Assembly (NCBI GenBank): GCA_001970955.1
Contig: MPUH01001132.1
Coordinates: forward strand, 1 to 23,165
Origin: Stentor coeruleus
Lineage: Eukaryota; Ciliophora; Heterotrichea; Heterotrichida; Stentoridae
Reading direction: 5' to 3'
Length of the DNA: 23,165 nt
Part shown: positions 1-9,003 of the stretch, piece after piece
Layout of the letters: each line of letters starts with the position of its first letter
Position numbering within the stretch: position 1 is the first letter of the stretch
The notes under the pieces: model-generated
Told to the model about the DNA's origin: nothing
Databases searched by the model: none
What the model saw: only the letters and a program-made list of their open reading frames with translations
Made by a program: the position numbers and the translations under genes

Positions 1-228
1 ATCAGAATCCATAGTATTATAAGTATTAAGTCCAATATAGATATATAAAATAAAAATTCCGAATCATAAGATATAAATGAAAATAGGATTTGAGGTATAA
101 ACTCTATTTGCTACTTTGTGAATTATTAAATTTAATAATTATTGAAAATAACCTATCTGATTTACTATTTTATTCTATGAATTCACTTCTAGCATGCACT
201 TTTTTTAAAAAGCATTTTTATTTAGGTA

Positions 229-627
229 TTACTTTTTCCAACTCTTTTCGGTATATTGTTGGCAAGGAAAAGAATCTAAAAGTAATTTTTCTCCAATCCT
301 CCTGTTATTTATGAAGATTGACTTAGAAGTATCTAATGTTGGGTGTCTTTTGTATAAAGTTCTTCCAAGTGGTATGAGCATTTCATGAGATGCGCGAACA
401 CATTTGGGACTTGAAAATCCATTCTTATTGAAATTTATCCTTTCACTGCTTCTATTTGTTAGTGATCTTTTCGCTGTAGGTGATAAGTAGCAATGTTTTG
501 GAGACTCAACGCTAATCGGTATACTTAATTTAGGTAAGCGCCCTTCCATAAACTTTTTATATAATTTCCATAAGTCCAAAATATCAAAACACATATCAAA
601 AACTTTGTTAATTATCCTAACATTCAT
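229..627 (-). CDS. Unknown small basic protein (132 aa)
   Basis: I do not recognise this protein. The frame is open further upstream to 771, but that part lies opposite the 5' end of the FOP-like gene. I therefore take the Met at 627 as the start (MNVRIINKVFDMCFDILDLW), which leaves 47 nt to the divergent gene at 675. The first ~30 residues can form a hydrophobic amphipathic helix. The rest is Ser/Arg/Lys-rich with few hydrophobic stretches and looks disordered, with several SP and TP sites (VESPKH, YLSPTAK, FSSPK). No signal peptide, membrane segment or catalytic motif is visible. It ends in TAA. The start is uncertain: a later Met or a short undetected intron is possible. That it is a gene is inferred from the open frame and the non-random residue make-up. 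Confidence 0.5.
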   Translation of the reverse strand: MNVRIINKVFDMCFDILDLWKLYKKFMEGRLPKLSIPISVESPKHCYLSPTAKRSLTNRSSERINFNKNGFSSPKCVRASHEMLIPLGRTLYKRHPTLDTSKSIFINNRRIGEKLLLDSFPCQQYTEKSWKK

Positions 628-674
628 TTGTATAGGCTCGCATTCGATTAGCCCTAATAACTTTGCGATAATTA
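628..674. promoter_or_regulatory. 47-nt divergent intergenic region
   Basis: This is the only sequence between the chosen start of the unknown minus gene and the FOP-like plus gene, so it must hold both promoters or overlap transcribed sequence. No clear TATA box or other motif stands out. The call rests on gene geometry alone and depends on the minus-strand start being right. Confidence 0.3.
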
Positions 675-1370
675 ATGGAAGATTTAAAAAAAATAGTAGT
701 AGAAGCCTTAGACAAAAACGGGTCTTTAGATATGATAAGGGCTCAACTTCGGAGTAGTGTTTTTGGGGCAATCCATAGCGAGCAGAAAAAAGCTGTAAAA
801 AGTGAAGTTAACAAAATCATGGAAACGGAATCGGGCCAATTCTCAGCAGAGTTTCTAAGGGACTTCCTTGAAAAATCAGAAGCTTTACATACCTTACATG
901 TATTTTCATTAGAATCGCAAGTTAATTCTGAAACAAAATCAAAGGCGCAAAAGAAATTTGCCTTTTCTTCAGATGGGACCCCGGGTTTATTCAAATTAAT
1001 CAAGGACTTTAAATCTAAATTTGTACCTCAAGAACTGGGAAAGAAAGATACTCTTAATAAAGATGAGTTGAGAAAGGAAGATGAGAAAAAAGAAGAATTG
1101 AAAAGAGAAGAAGTAAAAAAAGTTGAGATGAAAAATATTGGCACTAGGGAAAGTGAGGGGAATAAAAAAGATCAAAATAGTGATAATTATTCGGAAGACT
1201 TTGATGAAATAGAAGAAGATATTGAAGTTGTAAGTCAAGACACAGGAGGAATCGATAGCCACAGGTATTATGAAAGCGGTGGGAGTTCAGGAGGCGTTGA
1301 TCCAAGTGTTGATTCTCTAGCTTTAGACCAATGCGACTATTTAGAGCCTGTTAAAAGGTCTAGGAATTAA
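675..1370 (+). CDS. FOP/CEP43-like LisH centrosomal/basal-body protein
   Basis: The 231-aa protein opens like the FOP (FGFR1OP/CEP43) and FOR20 family. Residues 1-35 form a helix with the family pattern of an acidic start, a Gly turn and R-A-Q-L-R-S-S-V-F. Residues 52-85 fit a LisH dimerisation motif (SAEFLRDFLEKSEALHTLHV followed by FSLE). Residues 110-165 are a charged Lys/Glu region. Residues 170-188 are a strongly acidic patch (NYSEDFDEIEEDIE) of the kind found in FOP proteins, and the tail is Gly/Ser-rich and disordered. Family knowledge: FOP and FOR20 sit at centriolar satellites and basal bodies and act in centriole anchoring and ciliogenesis, which suits a heavily ciliated cell. The ATG at 675 begins right at the domain start; the gene ends in TAA and needs no intron. 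FOP versus FOR20 versus another LisH protein (e.g. OFD1-like) cannot be settled by eye. Confidence 0.75.
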   Translation: MEDLKKIVVEALDKNGSLDMIRAQLRSSVFGAIHSEQKKAVKSEVNKIMETESGQFSAEFLRDFLEKSEALHTLHVFSLESQVNSETKSKAQKKFAFSSDGTPGLFKLIKDFKSKFVPQELGKKDTLNKDELRKEDEKKEELKREEVKKVEMKNIGTRESEGNKKDQNSDNYSEDFDEIEEDIEVVSQDTGGIDSHRYYESGGSSGGVDPSVDSLALDQCDYLEPVKRSRN

Positions 1371-1454
1371 TATAAATTCGTCTTAAGCTCATAAATCTTT
1401 CTGTTACTCTCCCAAAACCTTGAAATGCATTACAAAAAATAAAAACCTTCCTAA

Positions 1455-1769
1455 TTACTTTTTAAACCGCTCAATTCGCTGTTTGACTTTGTTTTTCTCA
1501 TCATTAAAACCAAATCTTTCAGCTCTTTGGGCTATTTTATCTTCGTAGCTACCTGAATTAAACCTTTCCATTCGCTCTTTTTTCTTTTTGCTTTCAATTT
1601 CAGGATCGTAAAGGCCAAATCTTTCAGCTCGTTCATGAAGTTTTTCCTTGTCAATACCTACGCCAAAGCGTTTAGCTCTTTCTTGGAGTTTAGTTTTACT
1701 GATTCCAGTGCCAAAACGCTCCATTCGAGAATTCATTTTTTCCTGTTCTTCAGTAGGAATAGTTTTCAT
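1455..1769 (-). CDS. SARNP/Tho1-like RFG-repeat protein without SAP domain
   Basis: The 104-aa protein is almost entirely a tandem array of one short motif. Six units match R-(A/M/I)-(E/K)-R-F-(G), at residues 15-20 (RMERFG), 31-36 (RAKRFG), 47-52 (RAERFG), 66-70 (RMERF, then N), 82-87 (RAERFG) and 98-102 (RIERF). Charged linkers of 10-15 residues separate them. This is the motif of the C-terminal part of SARNP/CIP29, yeast Tho1 and plant MOS11, which binds the DEAD-box helicase UAP56/DDX39B/Sub2 in TREX-linked mRNA export. The SAP DNA/RNA-binding domain that normally precedes it is absent, and the ORF begins with a short acidic leader (MKTIPTEEQE). A nuclear mRNP role is inferred from the family. 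The gene is convergent with the FOP-like gene (84 nt apart) and ends in TAA. Confidence 0.8.
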   Translation of the reverse strand: MKTIPTEEQEKMNSRMERFGTGISKTKLQERAKRFGVGIDKEKLHERAERFGLYDPEIESKKKKERMERFNSGSYEDKIAQRAERFGFNDEKNKVKQRIERFKK

Positions 1770-3585
1770 ATTTATTAGATATTCTGATTGAATAAGATTT
1801 GATATTTAAAAATTATAGTGAGATATTTTTATAATCAATGATTTGCTAATGATGCGATGATTTATTTATTTTTGGAGTAGTTTTAAAATATTATTGCTTA
1901 GAATTCAGCTTATATTGGATTTAAAACTAACTATTATTAATAAAATTAGATTTTTAAAGGATTAGTATTTAACACATAATTTGCTAAGATGGGAAATTTA
2001 AAAAATAAACCTTTTGCTTTCATATTTACTAGTAAGTTAACTATAAATTTTTGAATTCCGATATATAGGATTTTTATAAGCATAGAAGTATGATATGCAA
2101 GCAATTTAAAAGAACCGCAATTGCTACAAAATATAGTTTATAATTAAAGCGCTACCATAAGACAATTAATCCTTACACATTGAATTTTAGCATTTATTTA
2201 TTTTCTATTATCTATCGAGATTATCAAATCAAACTGTAGATCTTCACCTTCCTCTTAGTATATTCCTGTTTCCCAAACTAATTCAACAATAATACATATC
2301 TCTAAAACTAATTCCAAAAATAATCATATGGCCAACCAAAAATTATAACCTTAAATCCTAGTCCTCCATGATAATGATACCCTTTAAGTTTAATAGGATA
2401 TTTATTATATATACATAAAATTTAATCAAGTACCTTATTTTCTCTTAAAGCTTGCCTATGCATTAAATCCATTCATCAAATTCTTCACTAGAAATATCCA
2501 AAGTTTCATGAAACTTTTTCGTAGAGTCTTCCGAAATATGGCTGTAAGACACAAGAGTCACCTCAAGAAGACCAAGGAGCATTTCTTATATAAATCTTTT
2601 TACTTCTAAAGTGATGCTTTGGTAATTAATAAGCTATTAATTTAGTATAAACATTATTGAGAAAATCGCTCCGGAATATGTATTACCATATTTTCTAACA
2701 GATTTATCAGAAGTAATTATTTTAATTAAGCTATAATGCGTATATTATACTTAGCATAATTAGTGTTATGTTAAAATTTGATAAATAAAACTAAAGGAAC
2801 TTTATAGAAAAATTTAATTTGATTTGTTTTTAAGATATTATAATTAAATTTAGTTAAGAAAGCTATATGGCTGAATTATAATAATTGAATTGATGATAAT
2901 TGATTGAAATATTTTGATGAAAGAAAGAATTAAGGTAAGAGTGCTTATAGATTTGCTTATAAATAAATGATTTTCTAATATGAAACTGCATTCTGGCTTC
3001 TGACACAAAAACTGTCTATATAAAGTTTTATGGTTATTAGTATTGATTTTTTTCCAGAAACCGTTTATGGGTTTTGAAATAAGAAAGTCTTATGATATAA
3101 GACATTATGATTATTTGGCTAATTATTATGATAATAGCTAAATATTTGTAAGAATTTATCGTTTGCACTACAAGCTCTTTTTCAATTTAATCTGTAAAAG
3201 TCATTAAATCTAAGTTAAAAAATTGGTAAGATTTATATGTAGCTGAATTATATATATTATAATTTAGAATATAAACCTATTATTTATCTGATTAAGAATA
3301 AAAATGGTTTATTATTTAATTTAAATGCCCATAAATCTCCTACCCGAAGATTTCTATTCAAGGTGATTGATTTTATTTTTACGTGCTATTAGCACAACCT
3401 TGCAAAGTTAATTTTGATTTGAAAGGAGGTATTTAACATAAAACTAACTTGAAGTACCTTAAATTATCATAATAAATAAAAAATTACTATAGTGAGATTA
3501 TAAGCCTAATTTAATGAAAATTTTGATATGGTTGTTCATTATATTATTAATTTTTATTGTTTACCCTTTTTACAGGAATGAGACA
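1770..3585. other. 1.8-kb gene-poor AT-rich region
   Basis: No convincing gene is seen on either strand. Most of it (about 1770-2220 and 2640-3585) is very AT-rich with dense stops in all frames. A stretch near 2220-2640 is less AT-rich and reads in a coding-like way on the minus strand, with breaks; it is listed separately. I see no tRNA, no tandem repeat and no transposon ends. Confidence 0.6.
2412..2582 (-). pseudogene. Possible decayed coding remnant, weakly globin-like
   Basis: On the minus strand a 39-codon open frame starts with ATG at 2582 and stops with TAA at 2463. It contains residues unlike random AT-rich DNA: SHISEDSTKKFHETLDISSE then EFDEWI. One missing base near 2470 would join it to a second frame reading DLMHRQALRENKVLD. 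The pattern H-x2-L-x-I-x3-(E)F-x-x-W followed by a helix with AL-x-E resembles the E-F-G region of truncated (2/2) haemoglobins, and a weaker QKQKDLY stretch lies just upstream in another frame. The remnant would then be a broken truncated globin. The match is by eye and short, so it may equally be an unrelated relic or chance. Confidence 0.25.
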
Positions 3586-4089
3586 TTATTTATTCCTATT
3601 TGAACTTCTACTTGAAATTGATTTATTTTCACTATAATGTCTGACAAATTTTTTAGGTGGTGCTGCAATGGACTTAGGAACACGAACCCCATATTTAATG
3701 CTTACTTGAACAAAGCTTGATAAATCTCGCTTGTGCATTGGAGATCCCAGCATTGCATTAACTTCACACAAACTCATATTAACTGGCGATTCACGGTCTA
3801 TTAAAATCGAGCTAATGTCCCCAAATCTTGGGTTTATTGGCTTCCTCTCTATTTTTTCTTTATAATCTTTGATTTTAGGGTTTTTTATAAGTTCGCTAGG
3901 CTTCATAAGACTATTTAGAACATTTTGCGTAGCAGTTTGAATTTCAAGTTTTAAATTCATTATATGCTGATTTTTTGACCCTTCTATTTGTCTGTCTCGT
4001 TGCTGTGAATTACTGCTTGATGAGTAAATCTTACCAAAAATTTCAGGAATATGAGAGTTTGATTTTTTTAAAGGTTTTTTTGCAAGCAT
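3586..4089 (-). CDS. Unknown basic protein (167 aa)
   Basis: I do not recognise this protein. It starts MLAKKPLKKSNSHIPEIFGK, has a Ser-rich low-complexity stretch near residues 22-30, and a helical segment around 43-65 (MNLKLEIQTATQNVLNSLMK). A more ordered stretch spans about 85-140 and contains NPRFGDISSILIDRESPVNM, CEVNAMLGSP and FVQVSIKYGVRVPKS. The C-terminus is basic and Ser-rich (SISSRSSNRNK), typical of disordered ciliate proteins. SP sites (ESPV, GSPM) could be kinase targets. No signal peptide, membrane segment or enzyme motif is seen. It ends in TAA and is isolated, with 1.8 kb of gene-poor DNA downstream and 386 nt upstream. The single uninterrupted frame and mixed residue usage support a real gene. 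Confidence 0.6.
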   Translation of the reverse strand: MLAKKPLKKSNSHIPEIFGKIYSSSSNSQQRDRQIEGSKNQHIMNLKLEIQTATQNVLNSLMKPSELIKNPKIKDYKEKIERKPINPRFGDISSILIDRESPVNMSLCEVNAMLGSPMHKRDLSSFVQVSIKYGVRVPKSIAAPPKKFVRHYSENKSISSRSSNRNK

Positions 4090-4475
4090 AATTATTATAG
4101 CATTTCAATTATTTTTGATAGAAATTTACTAAATCTATCATTTATGATATTACCAATGAATCATTTCTCGTTGCGCTTATAGTAAAATTATAGTTCTTAA
4201 ATTAATGCAATACGCTTTTGGCTTCAAAAGATCATAGCTTTTAAATTTTATTATTTGAATTAGTATTTTCTTTAAATATCAGAAATTTAAATTTATTAAT
4301 GTGTGGAAGATATCGAAAGCTGTTATTTTTAATTATTTAGTTTTAAGTGTGATTTTATTTTGATAGCAGAGGCATTTTAAATTTTTCTCCCTAACTAATT
4401 TTTTCTAAAATAATTGCTTTCCAAATTCAATCTATTCTTTCTCCTAATATTTTATTTATCACATAGTTTAAAATA
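4090..4475. other. AT-rich intergenic region, nothing recognised
   Basis: These 386 nt separate two minus-strand genes, so they should contain the promoter of the unknown 167-aa gene and the 3' end region of the DENN gene. Stops are dense in all frames. No repeat, RNA gene or clear promoter motif is seen. Confidence 0.5.
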
Positions 4476-6353
4476 CTATCGTATTATATTGCTAATTTCG
4501 GAAAGCTTGTTTTGAAAAATCAAAGTCTGAGCAAAGGCCCTAATAAACTTATGATCATAAATCGGAAACTTACTTACTAGAACATTAGTAAGATCATTGT
4601 TAGTAATCACAACTCCTCTAAAAGCTTCAATAATCCTCTGAAAATACTTCTTCAACTCCCCAGAAATTTTATGACAATTTTCCTTTTCTTCAGCACTTCC
4701 AGTATACCTAAACCCATCACCTTCAAATATTTTATAGCTTTCAAAAAGATTGCGTCTAAGTTGTGGGACTTCAGGTTCAGCTACTTCTTGAACAATTTCT
4801 TTTGACCCTTGAACTTTACGAGAAGTGTTATGCTCATCAAGTAATACCCAAATGATACTGGTATAATTCTGTCTTTCAGAATTAGAGATTGTAGGAATTC
4901 CAGCTATAAGTGGAATTGGTGCATCAAGGACTTCTCTTAGAGAATTAGGGACAATAGGGACCATTAAATTAGGCCATTTGAAAGGGCGAAGAAGGCTTAC
5001 CATACCAAGTACACAAGAGCTAAGTACACTAAGGTTACTTGAAACAAAGACAACTGATTTTTCTTGTAAGATAGCAAGAAGTAACCAGAAAAAGTCATAG
5101 AAACGTAAGGAACTGAAAAGAGGAAGACAAAGCCAGACTAGGTCTATTCCAGAAAGGTCACTGGGGCACTTATATATGATTGGTTCAATTTGAGCAATAC
5201 CAAATTCTAAATGCAGGTTCGGGGATATAGACTCACTTCTAGCAAAGGATTCAAGTTGATTTACTTCATCCTTGCAACACTCGTTTTCAACTAACCCTGC
5301 CAGTCCTCCTGCATCTTCAGAAGCAATCATATTCGTCCTAAAAAGTCTTTTGATTAACAAAAGGCTCCTCAAAAAGTCGTAATGTAAATCAATTGCTGGT
5401 ATATAACTCGCTAAAGCATATACTTTAGGAACCACCCACTCCATACCATTGCAATCCAAACACAAATCATCAATCCTTATACAAATAAAATACAAGATTT
5501 CCTGTTCTGTATTCGGCAAGTCATGGTGAGGAGGGTCTCCAACCGCTTCTTCAGCTCTTAACGTAAAAAGAAAGCAAGAATGATTTCTTTTGCTTGGTAC
5601 TTGACTATACAAAACTCCATTCAAATCTGAAGCTGAACCTGAAAGTTTAAGCTTCCTAGCTTCTGCACCAAGAGGAAAACATAAATCAGGTATAACATCA
5701 ATAATAGCTTGAGATATAGATGCAGTATCTAAAATATGTGAAAAAAGTATTCTAACTTTGTTTGAAATAATTTGTTTTTCATCTCTTCCAAGACCAATAA
5801 TGAAGAAACCTTGATAATTATAAGATAATCCTTGTTCAATATTTAAGCTTTGATCTGGATTGGCTTGAGGAGTTTTACCTGAGCTCATATTTGGAGACCT
5901 GATTATAGGGGAATTTGGGTTTTTTTTCTTAGGCTTGGGAGAGAGTAATAAGATTTGCTCGTTTTTTGTTAAAGAACTTTGACGATTGTTAGGTAGCATT
6001 TTTGGGTTGTTGGATGTTGGAGTCAATAATGGATCTGATTTGAAATTTTCGACTTGCTTTAAGAAGTTATGAGCAGAAAAACCTAGTTTGGGAGTATTTT
6101 GGAGAAGATCTGAAGGGTAGGATGCTAGTAAAATGCTTGGCTTAGGTATTGGTGAAGAAGTTATTGAGTTCTGTAAAGACTCAAAATTTGAGAAATCGCA
6201 TTTTTCAAGATCGAACCTTAAGCTTTCTATGAGACTTTTGTCATGCTGATTAGCTGATAGTAACGAATCATAGGAGCTTTGAAGCCTTTTATGCTCTTTT
6301 TTGAGCTTTTTATATTTTTGCTTTAGAGAAGAGTATTTAGTTTCTAAGTCCAT
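4476..6353 (-). CDS. DENN-domain protein, probable Rab GEF
   Basis: The 625-aa protein begins with a coiled coil (residues 1-50, rich in K, L and E), then a disordered Ser/Pro/Asn-rich linker to about 175 with SP/TP sites. A tripartite DENN module follows. The uDENN part is about 180-320 (GFFIIGLG; CFPLGAEARKL; FTLRAEEAVG; YFICIRIDD). The cDENN core is about 400-505 with the diagnostic LLLAILQEKSVVFVSSNLSV and then LLRPFKWPNLMVPIVP and DAPIPLIAGIP. The dDENN part is about 565-620 (KFIRAFAQTLIFQNKL). DENN proteins act as guanine-nucleotide exchange factors for Rab GTPases in membrane traffic; the Rab partner cannot be read from sequence. No intron is needed. ATG at 6353 is the only sensible start, and the stop is TAG. 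A DENND-type subfamily is not assigned because the N-terminus is ciliate-specific. Confidence 0.85.
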   Translation of the reverse strand: MDLETKYSSLKQKYKKLKKEHKRLQSSYDSLLSANQHDKSLIESLRFDLEKCDFSNFESLQNSITSSPIPKPSILLASYPSDLLQNTPKLGFSAHNFLKQVENFKSDPLLTPTSNNPKMLPNNRQSSLTKNEQILLLSPKPKKKNPNSPIIRSPNMSSGKTPQANPDQSLNIEQGLSYNYQGFFIIGLGRDEKQIISNKVRILFSHILDTASISQAIIDVIPDLCFPLGAEARKLKLSGSASDLNGVLYSQVPSKRNHSCFLFTLRAEEAVGDPPHHDLPNTEQEILYFICIRIDDLCLDCNGMEWVVPKVYALASYIPAIDLHYDFLRSLLLIKRLFRTNMIASEDAGGLAGLVENECCKDEVNQLESFARSESISPNLHLEFGIAQIEPIIYKCPSDLSGIDLVWLCLPLFSSLRFYDFFWLLLAILQEKSVVFVSSNLSVLSSCVLGMVSLLRPFKWPNLMVPIVPNSLREVLDAPIPLIAGIPTISNSERQNYTSIIWVLLDEHNTSRKVQGSKEIVQEVAEPEVPQLRRNLFESYKIFEGDGFRYTGSAEEKENCHKISGELKKYFQRIIEAFRGVVITNNDLTNVLVSKFPIYDHKFIRAFAQTLIFQNKLSEISNIIR

Positions 6354-6501
6354 TTTATATAATATCGATTACAAGAACTGAAGACCTTATAATAATATCA
6401 AATAGAGAAATAACTCTCTCAAAAAATGATTCAAGGTTACAAAACAACAGTAAAAATTCATTATGCATTGGTTTAAAATAATAATAATAATGAAGTCGAA
6501 A

Positions 6502-7410
6502 ATGGACAAGTACCAGAAACTTGAGAAAATCGGCGAGGGCACTTACGGAGTTGTATATAAAGCCAGAGATACAACAACAGGTGAGCTTGTAGCTCTAAAA
6601 AAAATCCGTCTTGAAGCTGAAGATGAAGGAATTCCTAGTACAGCTATAAGAGAAATATCCTTATTAAAAGAACTTAAACACCCAAACATAGTCCGGTAAG
6701 ACTAATATAGGCTTTGTGATGTGATTCATACTGAGAGAAAACTTACTTTAGTCTTTGAGTACTTGGACCAAGACCTAAAAAAACTTCTAGATGCATATGC
6801 AGGACAAGGACTCGATCTTGGGACCATTAAATCCTACTTATATCAACTAGTCAAAGGAGTTATGCATTGTCATAGCCATCGAGTTCTTCATCGTGACTTA
6901 AAACCACAGAATCTTCTTATAAATCGAGAAGGATCTTTGAAACTTGCTGATTTCGGACTTGCAAGGGCTTTTGGTATCCCAGTAAGAAGCTATACAAATG
7001 AAGTTGTTACATTGTGGTATAGGCCTCCAGATGTTTTGATGGGAAGTAGAAATTATAATACAAGTGTTGATATTTGGAGTATGGGGTGCATTTTTGCTGA
7101 GCTATTTAATGGAACACCATTATTTAGAGGAACTTCTCATGGAGATCAGCTTAAGAAAATATTTAAAGTTATGGGAACACCTAGTGAAGAGACATGGCCT
7201 GGGATCAGCTTACTTCCTGAGTATAATAGGAATTATGAAAAATACCCTGGAGAGAATTTAAGAAATTTGGTCCAGAGGATTGATGATGTTGGGTTTGATT
7301 TATTGAATAGAATGCTTCAAATGAATCCGAGTAATAGAATTAGTGCTGCTGATGCTCTGAAACACCCTTATTTAAGAGATGTAACAGAATTCGTAGCTAA
7401 TATGAGCTAG
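6502..7410 (+). CDS. PSTAIRE cyclin-dependent kinase, CDK5/Pho85-leaning
   Basis: The coding sequence is join(6502..6695, 6711..7410), giving 297 aa. Removing the 15-nt intron makes ...[13 protein letters not shown]..., restoring the normal CDK order. Every landmark falls at the CDK2 position: GEGTYG with T14 and Y15 (inhibitory sites), K33, PSTAIRE 45-51, HRDLKPQN 125-132, DFG 145-147 and activation-loop T160 ([14 protein letters not shown]). The PSTAIRE helix implies cyclin binding. '[14 protein letters not shown]' is closer to the CDK5/Pho85 form than to the CDK1 form 'WYRAPE(I/V)LLG', and TPLFRG and [11 protein letters not shown] also fit that branch. The start at 6502 ([13 protein letters not shown]) matches family N-termini; upstream in-frame ATGs at 6463 and 6490 would add an odd hydrophobic leader. 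Stop TAG. CDK identity is sure; the exact class is inference. Confidence 0.93.
6696..6710 (+). other. 15-nt spliceosomal intron in CDK gene
   Basis: GTAAGACTAATATAG, phase 2 (splits the CGG codon for Arg65). It has a full GTAAG donor, a TAAT-like branch area and a TAG acceptor. Retention would place an in-frame TAA right after the donor. Removal restores the kinase subdomain order. Confidence 0.93.
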
Positions 7411-7914
7411 AATAGCAGATTTGCATTAGATAGATTTTGGTAGATAATATTTTAATTACGAAATTGCATTTATAATTCTTTATTTATATAATTACTAGCT
7501 TAGTTTACACTTTTTTAGCTAAAAACTACCCTACTCATGCAAATAATTTATGAATTGCTTAAAGACACTCACATTAAGATGATAACTAAATAAGTTTGAC
7601 TAGAATAATTAATGTTGCATAGAATAAAACTTGATTGCTTGAAATATTTACTGAGAATCTATATAAACATTAATTTTATATTTTAGCCCTCAAAATATGT
7701 TTTAAAATTTTCTTATGCTTAAAAGTGATTATTTGTAAGGTTTAATTTTATGTAAGATAATTTTATATATGATATTCCTGCATAACTGTAAATTTAATCC
7801 TTGTTTGCTATTAAAATACATTATGCATACATGCTATCATAATTTAGCATCATAAAGCTAACCTAAAACATAGAAAATCGCCTTTAAATGAAAATCAAAT
7901 CTAAACTGTTTATT
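7411..7914. other. AT-rich region between convergent genes
   Basis: 504 nt lie between the 3' ends of the CDK and PIG-X-like genes. All frames are interrupted. No RNA gene, repeat or remnant protein is recognised. It is long for a convergent pair in this window, where others are 41-84 nt apart. Confidence 0.5.
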
Positions 7915-8469
7915 CTAAATGCTTTTCTTTAAATTATGAATAGTCAAGCAAATCCAAACTACAGTCACTAAAACCACTACTCCTGTAGCCGAAATAATTC
8001 CTGGTAGATGAGTTAATTTTCCTATAGGTACTTGAGATTCAATAATAGTGTTAATTTTATATATATTGTTTTCACACTCAACTACAGGGGCAAGAAGACT
8101 GATTTTTTTATAGTCATTTTCTAAATCGCAATCATTATATCGAATGTGTATTGGATAAGCAAATTCAATAGAATCATCTAAGTAAATGTTGAAGTTGTGA
8201 GAAGATGATAATGAAGACGGAAGCTCTATATCAATTTTGCTAAAGAACTGAATTTTTAAAGACTTTGGCATCTCTTCTATATCTATAAACCAATCTTGTG
8301 ATATGGTTTCTTTTAAGATGCAAGACATGGGTTTTAGAAGATTAACTTTTGTCACAAGGTCTTGCTTTAAGCCTGCGCCTTTAAGCTCTCGGGTTATTGA
8401 AATAGAGTCTTTTTCCCAGCTCCAGGATTTTTCTGAACTAACACAGATAAGCAATGTTAGAAAAATCAT
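7915..8469 (-). CDS. PIG-X-like subunit of GPI mannosyltransferase I
   Basis: The 184-aa protein has a short N-terminal signal peptide (MIFLTLLICVSS), a lumenal domain and one C-terminal membrane helix (about 157-177, GIISATGVVVLVTVVWICLT) followed by a short basic tail. Family marks of PIG-X/Pbn1 are visible: 'ITRELKGAGLKQDLVTKV' (25-42), matching the N-terminal R-x-L-x-G-x-G-x-x-x-D-L pattern, 'FAYPIHIRYNDCD' (103-115), matching the P-h-H-h-R-Y core, and 'SLLAPVVEC' (124-132). PIG-X stabilises PIG-M, which adds the first mannose to the GPI precursor in the ER lumen. Ciliates rely on GPI-anchored surface proteins, so the function fits. Stop TAG; no intron. Length is close to other PIG-X proteins. 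Assignment is from motifs by eye. Confidence 0.8.
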   Translation of the reverse strand: MIFLTLLICVSSEKSWSWEKDSISITRELKGAGLKQDLVTKVNLLKPMSCILKETISQDWFIDIEEMPKSLKIQFFSKIDIELPSSLSSSHNFNIYLDDSIEFAYPIHIRYNDCDLENDYKKISLLAPVVECENNIYKINTIIESQVPIGKLTHLPGIISATGVVVLVTVVWICLTIHNLKKSI

Positions 8470-9003
8470 TTTATTAGAAAGATGATAATATAGTTTATAT
8501 GAGAGGAATATTATAATTATATTATTAAATCAAACTTTTTGACTTTGTTTGCCGCCAAAATACTGGATGAAGATTATTTCACTTCTTATGGAGTTTATAA
8601 ATAAATTGATATAGAGTTTTTTTAGAACGATAATACAATATTGGTTTAAAAATATATGAGATATATAAAAATAAATTATAATTTAAAATAGGTTTAAGTT
8701 ATTTATATGCTATCGTAAAAATAATTATTAAATGATGATATTAGTATAATCTATTGTATATAATAGGTGATGATTAGCTTTGGATATATTTTTATAATCT
8801 TAACCACATTCGTTTCGTATACTTGATGCAAGTCTTTTATATTAAGTATCTTATACCATCTTTGCGTCTTTATGATAGTCTTTTAATACGTTTAATAAAT
8901 TTCTAATTTTAATAGATATAATTGTTCAACCTAAAATTAGGGATTATAAAATACTAAATATAAACATTATTTGTTATAGAAAAATATCAAGGTATTAAAA
9001 TTA
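8470..9003. other. AT-rich upstream region of PIG-X-like gene
   Basis: 534 nt hold the promoter of the PIG-X-like gene and the 3' flank of the decayed TPR/IQ gene. On the minus strand, 8560-8551 reads TTTTGGCGGC, which matches the general E2F/DP core TTTGGCGG, 82 nt before the start codon. Otherwise no feature is seen in this AT-rich stretch. Confidence 0.4.

Noticed and set aside
90..314. A 74-codon plus-strand open frame at the left edge
   Set aside because: It overlaps the 3' end of the minus-strand unknown gene and is hydrophobic, low-complexity AT-driven sequence without any motif.
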